The notes beneath the pieces are model-generated. The model worked only from the letters and a program-made list of their open reading frames with translations. It ran no database searches and was not told the origin of the DNA. DNA of 64,000 nt from Henckelia pumila (Eukaryota > Streptophyta > Magnoliopsida > Lamiales > Gesneriaceae). Below, piece by piece: positions 42,860-53,254 of the stretch. How positions within the stretch are numbered: position 1 is the stretch's first letter; each line of letters starts with the position of its first letter. The stretch spans positions 3,596,001 to 3,660,000 of the forward strand of contig NW_027331833.1 of assembly GCF_033568475.1 (NCBI RefSeq), read 5' to 3'. Position numbers and translations under genes: made by a program.

Positions 42860-45800
42860 TGTAGTAACTCAGATTCCATTTTAAGATAATAATATGTTAA
42901 ATATGATTAAGAGTTACTAATTAAACAAATCAGAGGCTTAATCTGGAATTAATAAAAAGATATTTATCATCAAGAGCACAAGTCAAGATCAAGAACATAT
43001 GATATGAGAATGAGCTAGGGTTTGATGGATTTGACCATGGGCTCGGGTCGGTCATGTAGTATCCCGTATCCAAAATTAATGATTAATGAGTACTTAATCA
43101 TACGATCATGTTTATATTAAGTAAAACATGATTAAGGAAATTTCCAAGGGATTAACGGAGTCCGAAAATGAATCCAGGACACACAAAATGGTGGGAAAGG
43201 TTCGGGAGGATCGAACGACCCCGAACTGAGTTCGGAGGATCCGAACGTAAACGGAGCCAAGGATCGGAGGCCCCGAGGAGTTCGAACGATCCGTTCGTGT
43301 GCGTCCAGCTGTCCCAATTTATTATGTCATCGGTGACGTCACGGAGGTGACTTCGGACGATCCGAAGTGAAGGATCGGACGGTCCGAAGTGCTGGCAGGG
43401 ACACTTGTCACGCATGCAAGGATCGGACGGTCCGAAGTGAGGTTCAGACGGTCCGAACCCTCGCCTATATAAAGGGGCCGAGAGGCTCATTTGATAGCCG
43501 CACCAATTTCCTCTCCTTCGCCCACGTGGTTCTATTTTAGGGTCTTGGGTACTCTTATTTTAAATTTAGAGTAAGGAATATATATTAGCATAGTCAGACA
43601 GTGTCAGACATAGTAGCGGAGCAATGCTCGTGTAGTAGAGCCGTGCTCGAGGCCGTGGAGCTGCAGCAGGGGTGTGCCCCTAGTTGCGGGATAGTCGCCA
43701 TCAGCGGGCTGACGATGGACGCAGGTATAGCTATGGTCTCCTTAAATTATTTAGGAGTATGCAATAGCTTAGTTAAGGTTAGAGCTTAATGAATGATGCA
43801 TGGGTATTTGCATTGTAGAATTGATGATAGGCTTGGAACCTAGAGTGGGACTGCTAGGACTGCTTGTAGTAAGGTACGTAAGTACTGACTGAGATTGCCT
43901 GCAGATATGCATGCTTATATGTTGCATTTATGTGTTTGCATGTTATTATTGTTATGTGGCATGTACATATCATCTTGTGCATATGTACATCTGTACATCT
44001 TTTGGTGTGAGCCAGTTAGGGTTGCTCAACCATGTTTGGAAGTTTGATATCGAGTACCCTTAGGTACTGGTACCTAGAGAACTCCGTGGTCCACGTCTGA
44101 GATTCGGGAGTGAGTGGTCGCACACAGTGGTTAGCTACCACGATGTGACGAGCTCATATCTCAGGCGCCAGTCTGAGCAGTTTGTATACAGTTATCCCTG
44201 ATATGGATACCCTGTCATTTGCATGTATCATATTTGTATGTTTATTCGTGCTTTCATATTGAGCTTAGAGCTCACGTCCAGTATTGTATGTGTATCTGGA
44301 CACCCTATTCGACGGGGCAGGTGCAGGTGCAGGGTTGAGCACCAGGAGCTTGGAGCAGCCAGTGACCTTAAAGACAACAGGATTTATTGTAGATTTATAC
44401 CCATATGATTATTTGTAATTCGATTGGGTTGTTTATTGATTTAATTAACCAATTATATTCTGCCGGTTTGTTTTTATTTAAGTCTTTCGCAACAATTTAT
44501 TTAATGCATGCTTAATTATGCTCTTAACTCTGATTAGGTAGTGGATCCGGGTCGGGTCGCTACAGGTCATGATTGGCTCGGATGGGTCATGAGTCGCTTG
44601 GGTCGGTCATGGTTGAGCATCAAGAGCTCGGGCATGAAGCTAGGGCTCGATCATGTGTATGTGTTTGGCTCGGGTATGGAGCTTGGCTTGAGCTCGGGTC
44701 CTCCCTTGGTGGCTCGGGTCATCCATGGGGTGAACACTAATGGAGGGGCTCGACCTAGGGAGTGTGTAGCTCGGGTCGGGTCTAGGAGTTCAAGAAAGTG
44801 TTGTGCAAGGCCAAGGTAGTGTTCGGTCATGGGAAGATCACATTGTGTTCAGGTCGGGAATACACAGAATCAGTGCATGTATAAGCCCGAGCTGTTAGGC
44901 GAGGTGTCAAGAACTCAAGTGATGAGATGCTTAGTGTCCTTCCAGATGTCAAGGTCTCATGAATTTTGGATGACACCTGTCCCAGTTCAACCTATATAAA
45001 TAGGAGCTGAGGGTTCAGATATTTTCACACAACTTCCATCTCACTTCATATTTCTGCTCGGGAAGGAGTAGCTCGGGAGTTTGGGAAGGAGTAGCTCGGG
45101 TGCTCGGGAAGGAAGAGCTTGGGGTTGGACCAAGAGGCCAGGTCGGGTCGGGCTTGAGACCAGGCCAGGTCGGGCTTTGACCTAGGACATCTAGGGGTTG
45201 TCTTTTTCCAGCTTAGTTCAGACCTCGGTGTTATGTACGTACACATTGACTAAGATTGCCAGCGAGTATACATGTTTATATGTTGCATTTACTTGGCATT
45301 ATTATGTGGCATGATGTATGTTTTACTGTTTTCCATATTAATATGTCATGTGCACATACACGTTGAGCCTGTACCTTGTTATATCCTGATTATAGAGCCG
45401 CTCAACTCTATACTAGTATATTGTATGTCACTGGGAGTACCGCGACGGCGGAGACATGTATGTCTGATTACTCCGGTGTACTAGACGAGTATGGTTGTAC
45501 CCAGAGGTTTATCCACGAGGTTGCAGCACTCATGTGGCGCCTGTACTGAGCATGACTTATCAGATGACCTGTTACTAGTAATCACGGTTGCATGCATCAT
45601 ATGCATGTGTTTTACTCATGTTTACGTACTGAACGTTAGCGCTCATATCCTAGTTATTATCTTGGACACCCCATTCCATGGGGCAGGTCGCAGGATGGAC
45701 AAAGCTGGGAGTTCGAGACAGGACTAGGAGCAGGAGCCTTCAGGGGAATATTTTATACAACAAGATTCGATATATCTGTATAATGTTTACTTTAAGTTAT

Positions 45801-45977
45801 TTCGATATGGTTGTATCACTACTGAGAATAAGCTTTGAACTATTGTCTTAAGTTTGTAATGTAGATTATGGGTTGTGTTTCCGCAAGTTTTACTCTGTTA
45901 ATTGCTTTTGTTATTAATTAAGATTAATGCATGTCATAGTTGCCAGTTAGTAGGTGATTCAATGCAGGATCACTACA
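42860..45977 (+). repeat. gypsy-2 5' LTR, interrupted by a solo LTR
   Basis: Parts 42,860-43,054 and 44,570-45,977, about 1.6 kb when the insert is removed. It begins TGTAGTAACTCAGATTCC as in gypsy 1 and ends CACTACA. Instead of CGGACNNTCCG palindromes its U3-like part holds many GCTCGGGTCGG-type direct repeats (43,035-45,180). TATAAATAGGAGC at about 44,995. Confidence 0.85.
43055..44564 (+). mobile_element. solo LTR, 1,510 bp, nested in gypsy-2 LTR
   Basis: TGTAGTATCCC...GTCGCTACA flanked by perfect GGTCA duplications (43,050-43,054 and 44,565-44,569). It has palindromic CGGACNNTCCGAA motifs at 43,200-43,460, TATATAAAGG at about 43,466, and no coding sequence. It is the full-length reference for the LTR pieces at 4,384 and 26,202. 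Confidence 0.95.
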
Positions 45978-45981
45978 TTTG

Positions 45982-45993
45982 TGGTATCAGAGC
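45982..45993 (+). other. gypsy-2 primer-binding site
   Basis: TGGTATCAGAGC, a perfect complement to the initiator tRNA-Met 3' end, four bases after the LTR. Confidence 0.9.
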
Positions 45994-46084
45994 ATGCATA
46001 TATTTTGGGATTAGTACTTGGGATTTAGCCTAGTTTTGAGTAATTTTGCGCATTTAGGATTTTAAAGTGCAAATATTTTTCAGA

Positions 46085-47285
46085 TATGGCATATTTTGAT
46101 TGTATTTTGGGAATAGATATGCTGACTTTGTATCACGCTACTGTGAATTTTTATCAGCGTCTGGTACAGTTTCATCCAGATGAGGGTGAAAACTGGTACT
46201 TTTATGGTGAGGGAGCACGACCTCCGATGTCACTTGTATCGGCTCTGATGACATGTCATGTCTTAGAGTCAGGTGGGGAGGGTTACCTCATTTATGCAGT
46301 TGATATGTCCACTAGTAGTCTGGGTTTGATTAGTTACAGTAGTCAGTAAATTTCCTGATGTATTCCCTGATGAGATTCCTTGTTTTCCTCCGGTTCGAGA
46401 GGTTGAATTTGGTATTGATCTAGTACCAGGAACAACACCTATATCCCGAGCACTTTATCGTCTGGCACCGTCAGAGATGAAAGAATTGAAACAACAGTTG
46501 CAGGATCTGCTTGATAAGGGATATATTCGTCCGAGTGTTTCTCCGTGGGGAGCACCTGCTTTGTTCGTCAAGAAAAAGGATGGATCGATGCGATTATTAT
46601 TGATTACAGGAAGTTGAATCGTGTCACCATCAAGAATAAGTATCATTTGCCATGAATTGATTATCTATTTGATCAATTACAGGGTAATTCTGTCTATTCG
46701 AAGATAGATATGAGATCTGGATACCCCCAGATACGGGTACGAGACTCAGGTATTGCTACGACTGCTTTCAGAACCAGATACATGCATTATGAATTTCTGA
46801 TGATGCCATTCGGATTGACGAATGCACCGACAGTCTTTATGAATCTGATTAATCAAGTATTTAGAGAATATCTTGATTGATTTGTCATCGTCTTCATTGA
46901 TGATATTCTCGTCTATTTCCACGATAGGGAAGAGCATGCACAACATCTGAGGATTATTTTACAGACGTTACGAGATAAGCAGCTTTATGCGAAATTGAGC
47001 AAGTGTGAATTTTGCCTTGATCGGGTAGTGTTTCTCGGTCATGTGATTTCTAGTGAAAGAATATCTGTGGATCCAAGAAAGATTGAGGCAGAGCTAAACT
47101 GATCTCGTCCGACGACGGTTGCTGAGATTCGGAGTTTCCTGGGTCTAGCGGGTTATTATCGTCGGTTCATCGAGAACTTTGCATAGTTAGTCAGGCCTTT
47201 GACACAGCTTATATGGAAATATGTTACCTTCACATGGTCCTCGGATTATGAGGAATCATTTCACGAGCTGCGTAGATGTCTTACT
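46085..47285 (+). pseudogene. gypsy-2 protease/RT remnant
   Basis: The first frame (46,086-46,349) reads MAYFDCILGIDMLTLYHAT, the end of the protease domain attached directly to the leader. RT follows with frame losses ([12 protein letters not shown]-like region around 46,690, FIDD at about 46,900, [15 protein letters not shown] at about 47,030) and the start of the RNase H connection (IRSFLGLAGYYRRFIENFA). Stops and 1-nt deletions are frequent. It is interrupted at 47,286 by the third gypsy element; the same frame family resumes at 56,126. Confidence 0.85.
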
Positions 47286-50147
47286 TGTAACATCCGAAAA
47301 TTTTAATACGTAAATTTGCATGCATAATTAAGGAAAATAATTATTTAAAATTTATATTTGGGTTAAATGACAATTATGTATTATTATGTGAATTATATGT
47401 ATGATTTAATTTATTTTAACATTTAACCCGCTATTTTAGAATTTTTAGATTTTTAAGGAAATTATTGGTTTTGATCGCGTAGACGGGACCGTGGACGGAC
47501 GAGATACCAAAATTCTTAGCCAAAAATATTTTATGAGTTTTATGAGCCTTAAAATAATATTTTAAGGTATTTTGTCAAGAAAATTTTAGTATTTAATTAT
47601 ATATTTATTTAAGGGTTGAATTTTAGCCAAAATAAGTCATTTTAATGACTTTTTTTAATATTTAAAAATCCCCTAAGTTTTAATTTCGGGATTTAGCATT
47701 TTCCCATCAGATTATTATTATTTATTAAGGGTTTTTAAATATTAGTTTTATAGAATAATGTTATATTATTTAATAATATATTTTTTAACCTATTATCTAA
47801 CCTACCCAACCCCACAACCCACTACCAAGCCGTCACTTTCATCCTGTTCAACATCTTCCTCCATCAGATTCTTCTTCATCCTCCAGAAACCTCCATAGCC
47901 GTGCATTCAAGATTTATTAGAGTTCTTCACCGTCTCATCGTCCCGGTGTCCGAATACGCATTAGTCTTCGTAAATTAAATACAAGGCATGTTTAATCTTT
48001 TCTTTTCTCACCATATAAGCTATTTACATGATTTTATGTCAGATCATCATGTTTTTATATGCCTTTGATTGATTTTATGCGAGAACTTGTGGAGTTTATT
48101 TCACTGCCCTTGTTTTTTGGCTTGGCTCATGACATATTCACGTTTTTCTTGCCATAGGAGGGTCCAGCCGGTGGTCTGGCGTGTAGGGGCATGTGTGAGG
48201 GTCTCTAGGGTCTGGTAGGCTGAGTGGTTCGAACCAAGAAGAGGCAGAAACGAAGCTGGGCTAGCTGGAGTGGCTTGTTGCGCACAGGTTAGGGTTTCAT
48301 GGAAGAACATGTCGTTCTCCACCTGTGGGGCACGACTTAGGCTGAGTCTGGGCAGGTTCGATTTGCCCAGATGTTGCCCAAGTTAGGTAGGCGTGGCTCC
48401 GGCCAAGGGTGGCCGGAGTAGGCGGGATGATTGAAAGAATGGGACCTGCTACAGTAGGCTCGCGAGCTGGGGGTTTGGTTGGATTTAGCTGTCATGAACG
48501 TGCCATGTAGGGCTTGACTCGGGGCAGGGCCTGGTCAGGGTTGACCTCCTGGACCCTGGGGAGGTCCAGGTGGCGGCGCTCCGGCCGCTAGGGAGTAAGA
48601 AGGAGAGGAACGGGGGCTGCCAGAATTTGCATGAGAGAAGGAGCTAGGCTTGGGGGTTCGGGCAGCTGGGCACGTACTTGGGTAGGGTCTTCCCGGGTCG
48701 GGTTTGATGTTATTCGAGTCATGGGTCATGTCAGGTTGGTCCGGGTCCGGGTTAGGTGGGCCGGGCTCGGGTATTTTTTATTTTTAAGTATTTAATGATT
48801 TATGATGTTTTTAGGCCAATTAAATAGTTAGAAAATTATTTGGGCTTCCAAATAATTTTATTTGGGCCTTAAATAATTTATTTAAGTTAGCCCAATGATT
48901 TTTACGGGCTTGGGAGCCCATAGGAATTTTTAGGCCAGTCAGTGATTTTATTGGGCCAGTCCAGGAATTTTTATGAATTAATTAGTTATTGGGCCCAAAT
49001 ATTTTTATTTAAGCCCAATAACATTTAAGTACTTTATTTTAGTAAAAATTATAATTTTTAAAATTATTTATTTAATTATGGGCTTTAAGTTAGTTAATGG
49101 GCTTTAAGTCAGTTAAGGGGTTTAGTAGAGAGACCAGCAGTCTGGACCAACCCATGAAAAATAAATGAGTCCGAAATATATATTTAATTATTTTATGCAT
49201 AAATTTTATATTTTAAGTATAAGTATATTTATTATGAAAATAAATTAAATATATATTACGGACATATTTTCAGTGCATGCATTCATGAAATTTCTTATGT
49301 ATATAATTATGTAAATGATGAGCAATAAAATATTTTGGTGGAAATTGAAGTATGTGTGACATAGGGGTGGTTTTCCACCATATGATTCGGTAGTTTTACT
49401 ACCATAGGGGTGGTTATCCACCATATGATTCGGTAGTTTACTACCATAGGAGGTGATTTATCACCGCCATCGTACGTTGGTTTATGAGACTGATCAGTCG
49501 ACACATGAGCGTCACACTTATGGATAGGACCATCTTCAGGTTTCAAAAGCATTGCTCAATTATGTTATATATGATAAAAAAAAAATAATATGTTTATGAT
49601 TATGGTTATGATTCAGTTTATGATTCAGCAGTTTTATTATGTGATGAAAATATTTCCATGCATGCTCATGTACAAGTATATGTATTAGTAATTATGTGAT
49701 GCATTATTTTTAACCTTGTTATAAAGGATTAGACATGTTGAGCCCCTAGGCTCACTACGCTTATATGGTGCAGGTGAGACAGATGACCTTTATGTAGCTC
49801 CTACCGGTGGTGAGGACGTATGAGTTCACGGAGCAGTGGACCCCGTGACCGTCGCAGATTTTAGTTGATGTTAAAGAAACATTTATTTTATTATGCTTGT
49901 TTTTTAAACAAGTTCATCTTTTTATTATTTTAATTATGGGAATTTTGAATTATCAAACTTAGTATTTTTAATTCTTGCATAAGGATATTTTCAGCAATTA
50001 ATTAAGTTATTTTTATGTAGTAAAATTATTTCTTTTATGTTTATACATATATGTATGGGCGTATATGTATAGTATTATTTATAGATTATTTCAAAAAAAA
50101 ATAATAATAATTTCCACATTTAAGTTTAAAGAGTTCTAGATGTTTCA
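47286..50147 (+). repeat. gypsy-3 5' LTR, 2,862 bp
   Basis: TGTAACATCCG...GATGTTTCA. The GC-rich middle (about 48,120-48,770) and AT-rich ends match the 3' LTR almost base for base; visible differences include a CCGGCCGGTGGCGGCC-type stretch of about 13 bp present only in the 3' LTR near 54,555. Confidence 0.95.
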
Positions 50148-50149
50148 TT

Positions 50150-50161
50150 TGGTATCAGAGC
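50150..50161 (+). other. gypsy-3 primer-binding site
   Basis: TGGTATCAGAGC two bases after the 5' LTR, complementary to the initiator tRNA-Met. Confidence 0.92.
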
Positions 50162-50350
50162 GCGGTTCTTGGAGGGTGTCCTACTGCCACGTGAAGCTCA
50201 GAAATCCTACTACCGGTCTGTAAGTTTTAAATGTTTTCTTATGAATTATAAGGAGCATATGTAATGATTTAAGATTTTCATGTTAGAAAAGTTTTAGAAC
50301 CCTTAAGTTATGCATTGCGATTTACGTAAAGAAATATGTGGTGGTGCAGA

Positions 50351-51415
50351 ATGCCTCTGAGACAGATGAATAGGCGAGGGGGACCTCCACCTCCACCTCC
50401 ACCTCCACCTCCGCAGAATCCGCTTGCAGCATTGGAGCAGGCCAATGCGAATATGATGGCTGGGATTACTGCTCTGTTGGAGCAGCAGGCGGCACGTCCT
50501 AGGCTCACCCATGATGAGGATGTTGCCGAGCGGTTCCAGAAGAAGGGACCTAAGGAGTTTGTCGGCACCACTGATCCACTCATTGCTGAGGGGTGGATTC
50601 GATCACTGGAGTCCATATTTGACTACATGGGGATCACTGATGCTGACAGGGTGAAGTGTGCAGTGTATATGATGAGAGGTGATGCAGCCTCTTGGTGGGA
50701 AGGTGCGGTTCGAGGTGTGAATCTACCTACATTGACTTGGATAGAGTTCAAACGCATGTTCTATGCCAAGTATTTCACTGAGGATGTGCGCAGTCGCATG
50801 ATCCGGGAGTTTATGAGTCTCCGCCAGGGAGACAAGTCTGTGGTTGATTACATCACCCAATTCGAGAGAGGGTGTCGTTTCGTGCCTCTTATTGCTGACA
50901 GTGCGCCGGATAAGTTGAGGCAATTTGTGGATGGTTTGCGGGCTGACATCAAACATGACGTTCGCATGTTGGATGTCACTACTTATGAGGCGGCAGTTAG
51001 CAGAGCATTACGTTCTGAGGAAGGGAGGCGAGAGATGCAGCGAGAGCAGCAGAGTAAGAGGCAGTTTCAGCCAGGGTATCAGAGGGCGACTTCGCAGCCT
51101 CCTGCGAAGAAGCCGTATACTGGGCCGTCTAAGGGCCCGAATCAGCAGGGACAGCAGCAGAGGCCTCAGGGGCGTCAGCTACAGCAGCAGCAGAGGGGCG
51201 GGGCCCCTAATACTGGAGGAGTTCCGATCTGCCCACAGTGTCAGAAGCCGCACACCGGGAAGTGTTTAGTGGGGTCCAATGTATGCTATGTTTGCAAGGA
51301 GCCAGGGTATGTTTCATATAACTGCCCGAAGAGGAAGAACACCACTGGGCGGGTGTTCGTCATGCAGGCTGAGGAGGCAGACCCAGATACCTCCTTAATC
51401 ACCGGTATTTCCTAA
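50351..51415 (+). CDS. gypsy-3 gag polyprotein, intact frame
   Basis: A 354-residue frame from the ATG at 50,351 (MPLRQMNRRGG; an in-frame ATG lies 15 bp earlier) to TAA at 51,415. A polyproline tract near the N-terminus is followed by the gag domain (LIAEGWIRSLESIFDYMG, AASWWEGAVRG, FKRMFYAKYFTEDVR, LRQGDKSVVDYITQFERG), a Gln-rich low-complexity region, and two zinc-knuckle-like motifs. The first is CPQCQKPHTGKC. The second, CYVCKEPGYVSYNC, has Tyr at the usual His position. The stop comes soon after (ITGIS), where protease should continue. It probably makes capsid protein if expressed, but the altered knuckle may weaken RNA packaging. Confidence 0.85.
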   Translation: MPLRQMNRRGGPPPPPPPPPPQNPLAALEQANANMMAGITALLEQQAARPRLTHDEDVAERFQKKGPKEFVGTTDPLIAEGWIRSLESIFDYMGITDADRVKCAVYMMRGDAASWWEGAVRGVNLPTLTWIEFKRMFYAKYFTEDVRSRMIREFMSLRQGDKSVVDYITQFERGCRFVPLIADSAPDKLRQFVDGLRADIKHDVRMLDVTTYEAAVSRALRSEEGRREMQREQQSKRQFQPGYQRATSQPPAKKPYTGPSKGPNQQGQQQRPQGRQLQQQQRGGAPNTGGVPICPQCQKPHTGKCLVGSNVCYVCKEPGYVSYNCPKRKNTTGRVFVMQAEEADPDTSLITGIS

Positions 51416-51419
51416 ACTT

Positions 51420-51560
51420 CTTCTTTTAAGAAATTTTTTTTTGGGAATTTACTTCATGATTTTAAATTGCATGAATTAGCTGTTTGTTTGGATAGAGTAG
51501 GATGCTCATTTTATTCGTGTTTAATTAAGAGAAATAATTTTGTAACTTGTATTGGGAGAA
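51420..51560 (+). other. deletion scar between gag and RNase H of gypsy 3
   Basis: About 140 bp of AT-rich sequence without retrotransposon coding similarity sits where protease, RT and most of RNase H should be. Confidence 0.6.
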
Positions 51561-53206
51561 AAATAAGTTTAGTATGCGATTGTTGGAATTAGTTAAGGAT
51601 TATGACTGTGACATTAGCTACCATCCGGGTAAGGCTAATGTAGTGGCTGATGCGTTGAGTCGGAAGACTTCAGTGGTATCTTGTGTGACAGTTCAGTTGC
51701 CACTTCAGGAGGAGATTCAGAGATTCGAGCTGGAGTTGTACTCGAGTGGTCAGGCACTGAGTTTGGCAGTGTTAGTGGTACAGCCGAATCTTCGGAATCG
51801 TATCAAAGTTGGACAGCCTGCATATGAGGAGTTGCAGCGATTGAGGCAGAGAGATGAAGCCAAGGGCGGGCTGCTTTATACAGTTGTTGATGGTATCGTT
51901 CAGTACCGTGGTCGTATGTGGGTACCGAACGTTGATCAGTTGAGGATTGAGATCTTGACAGAGGCTCATCTCCGTATTCCATTCACCCCGGAAGTACGAA
52001 GATGTATAGAGATTTGCAGTCATTGTATTGGTGGCCCGGCATGAAGAGAGATATTGGCCGATTTGTATCAGAGTGCTTGACTTGTCAGCAGGTCAAGGCA
52101 GAGCACAGCGTCCTGCAGGGTTACTTAAGCCTCTACCCATTCCGGAGTGGAAGTGGGAGAACATCACGATGGACTTTGTAGTTGGCCTTCCGAGGAGTAC
52201 TAGAGGATGTATAGCTATTTGGGTGATCGTGGATAGACTCACCAAGTCAGCTCATTTCTTGCCGGTGAGGACTACTTAATCATTGACGCAGTATGCAGAG
52301 CTTTACATCAAGGAGATTGTTAGACTGCATGGCATACCAGTGTCGATTGTATCGGACAGAGATCCGAGATTTACGTCTGCATTCTGGAAGAGTTTGCACA
52401 CAACTTTGGGGACTCGGCTATTATTCAGTACAGTGTTCCATCCCCAGACAGATGGTCAGTCGGAGAGGGTGATCCAGATTCTTGAGGATCTACTGAGAGC
52501 TTGTGTCATTGATTTTCAGGGCTCTTGGGAGACTAGACTGCCATTAGTGGAGTTTACCTATAACAACAGTTTTCAGTCGTCTATAAGTATGGCTCCTTAT
52601 GCAGCTCTCTACGGGAGGAGATGTAGATCGCCAGTGCATTGGGATGAGGTTGGCGAGAGGATTTTATTTGGTCCCGAGATTGTACAGCAGACTGCCGATG
52701 TTGTGACACAGATACGGGATCGTATGAGAACAGCTCAGAGTCGTCAAAAGAGTTATGCTGATACTCGACGACGAGATCTTGGGTTTGTAGTAGGTGATCA
52801 TGTGTTTCTGAAAGTATCACCTATGAAAGGGGTGATGAGATTTGGTCGCAGACGCAAGTTGAATCCGAGATATATTGGGCCATTTGAGATCTTGGAGAGA
52901 GTTGGCACTTTGGCATACCGTTTAGCACTACCGCCAGGGCTTGCAGTAGTGCACAACGTTTTCCATGTATCCATGCTTCGGAGATACATCTCTAATCCGA
53001 CGCATGTGTTGGATTACGAGCCTTTGCAGTTAGCACCAGACCTAGCATTTGAGGAGAGGCCTGTTCGTATATTAGCCAGAGATGAGCAGAGATTGAGGAC
53101 GCGGGTCATACCGATGGTCAAAGTCCAGTGACAGAATAATTCCGAGGAAGAAGCCACTTGGGAGACCGAGGCAGACATGAGGACTCGCTACCCGGAGTTA
53201 TTCGAG
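51547..53206 (+). pseudogene. gypsy-3 RNase H end, integrase and chromodomain-like tail, broken
   Basis: The first block (51,547-52,044) starts at the RNase H end (YHPGKANVVADALSRK) and runs toward the integrase zinc finger, with a frameshift near 52,020. Then 52,028-52,279 gives [11 protein letters not shown] and [15 protein letters not shown], ending at a TAA. 52,283-53,131 gives the rest of the core (SIVSDRDPRFTS, FHPQTDGQSERVIQ), the GPF/Y module (YIGPFEILERVG) and HNVFHVSMLRRY. A TGA at 53,129 precedes the chromodomain-like end (EEATWETEADMRTRYPELF), probably TGG in the ancestor. Integrase inserts element cDNA; this copy is inactive. Confidence 0.9.
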
Positions 53207-53240
53207 TAAGCACTTTAATTTCGAGGACGAAATTCAATTT

Positions 53241-53252
53241 AAGGGGGGGAGA
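53241..53252 (+). other. gypsy-3 polypurine tract
   Basis: AAGGGGGGGAGA just before the 3' LTR, the plus-strand priming site. Confidence 0.9.
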
Positions 53253-53254
53253 AT

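Noticed and set aside
43132-43490. Overlapping frames with repeated GPSEP / SDPS words
   Set aside because: They translate the CGGAC palindrome array of the solo LTR in different frames.
48101-48729. Pro/Ala-rich open frames in the GC-rich part of the gypsy-3 LTR (also 54,070-54,776)
   Set aside because: They occur identically in both LTRs and lack any domain; LTR sequence, not genes.
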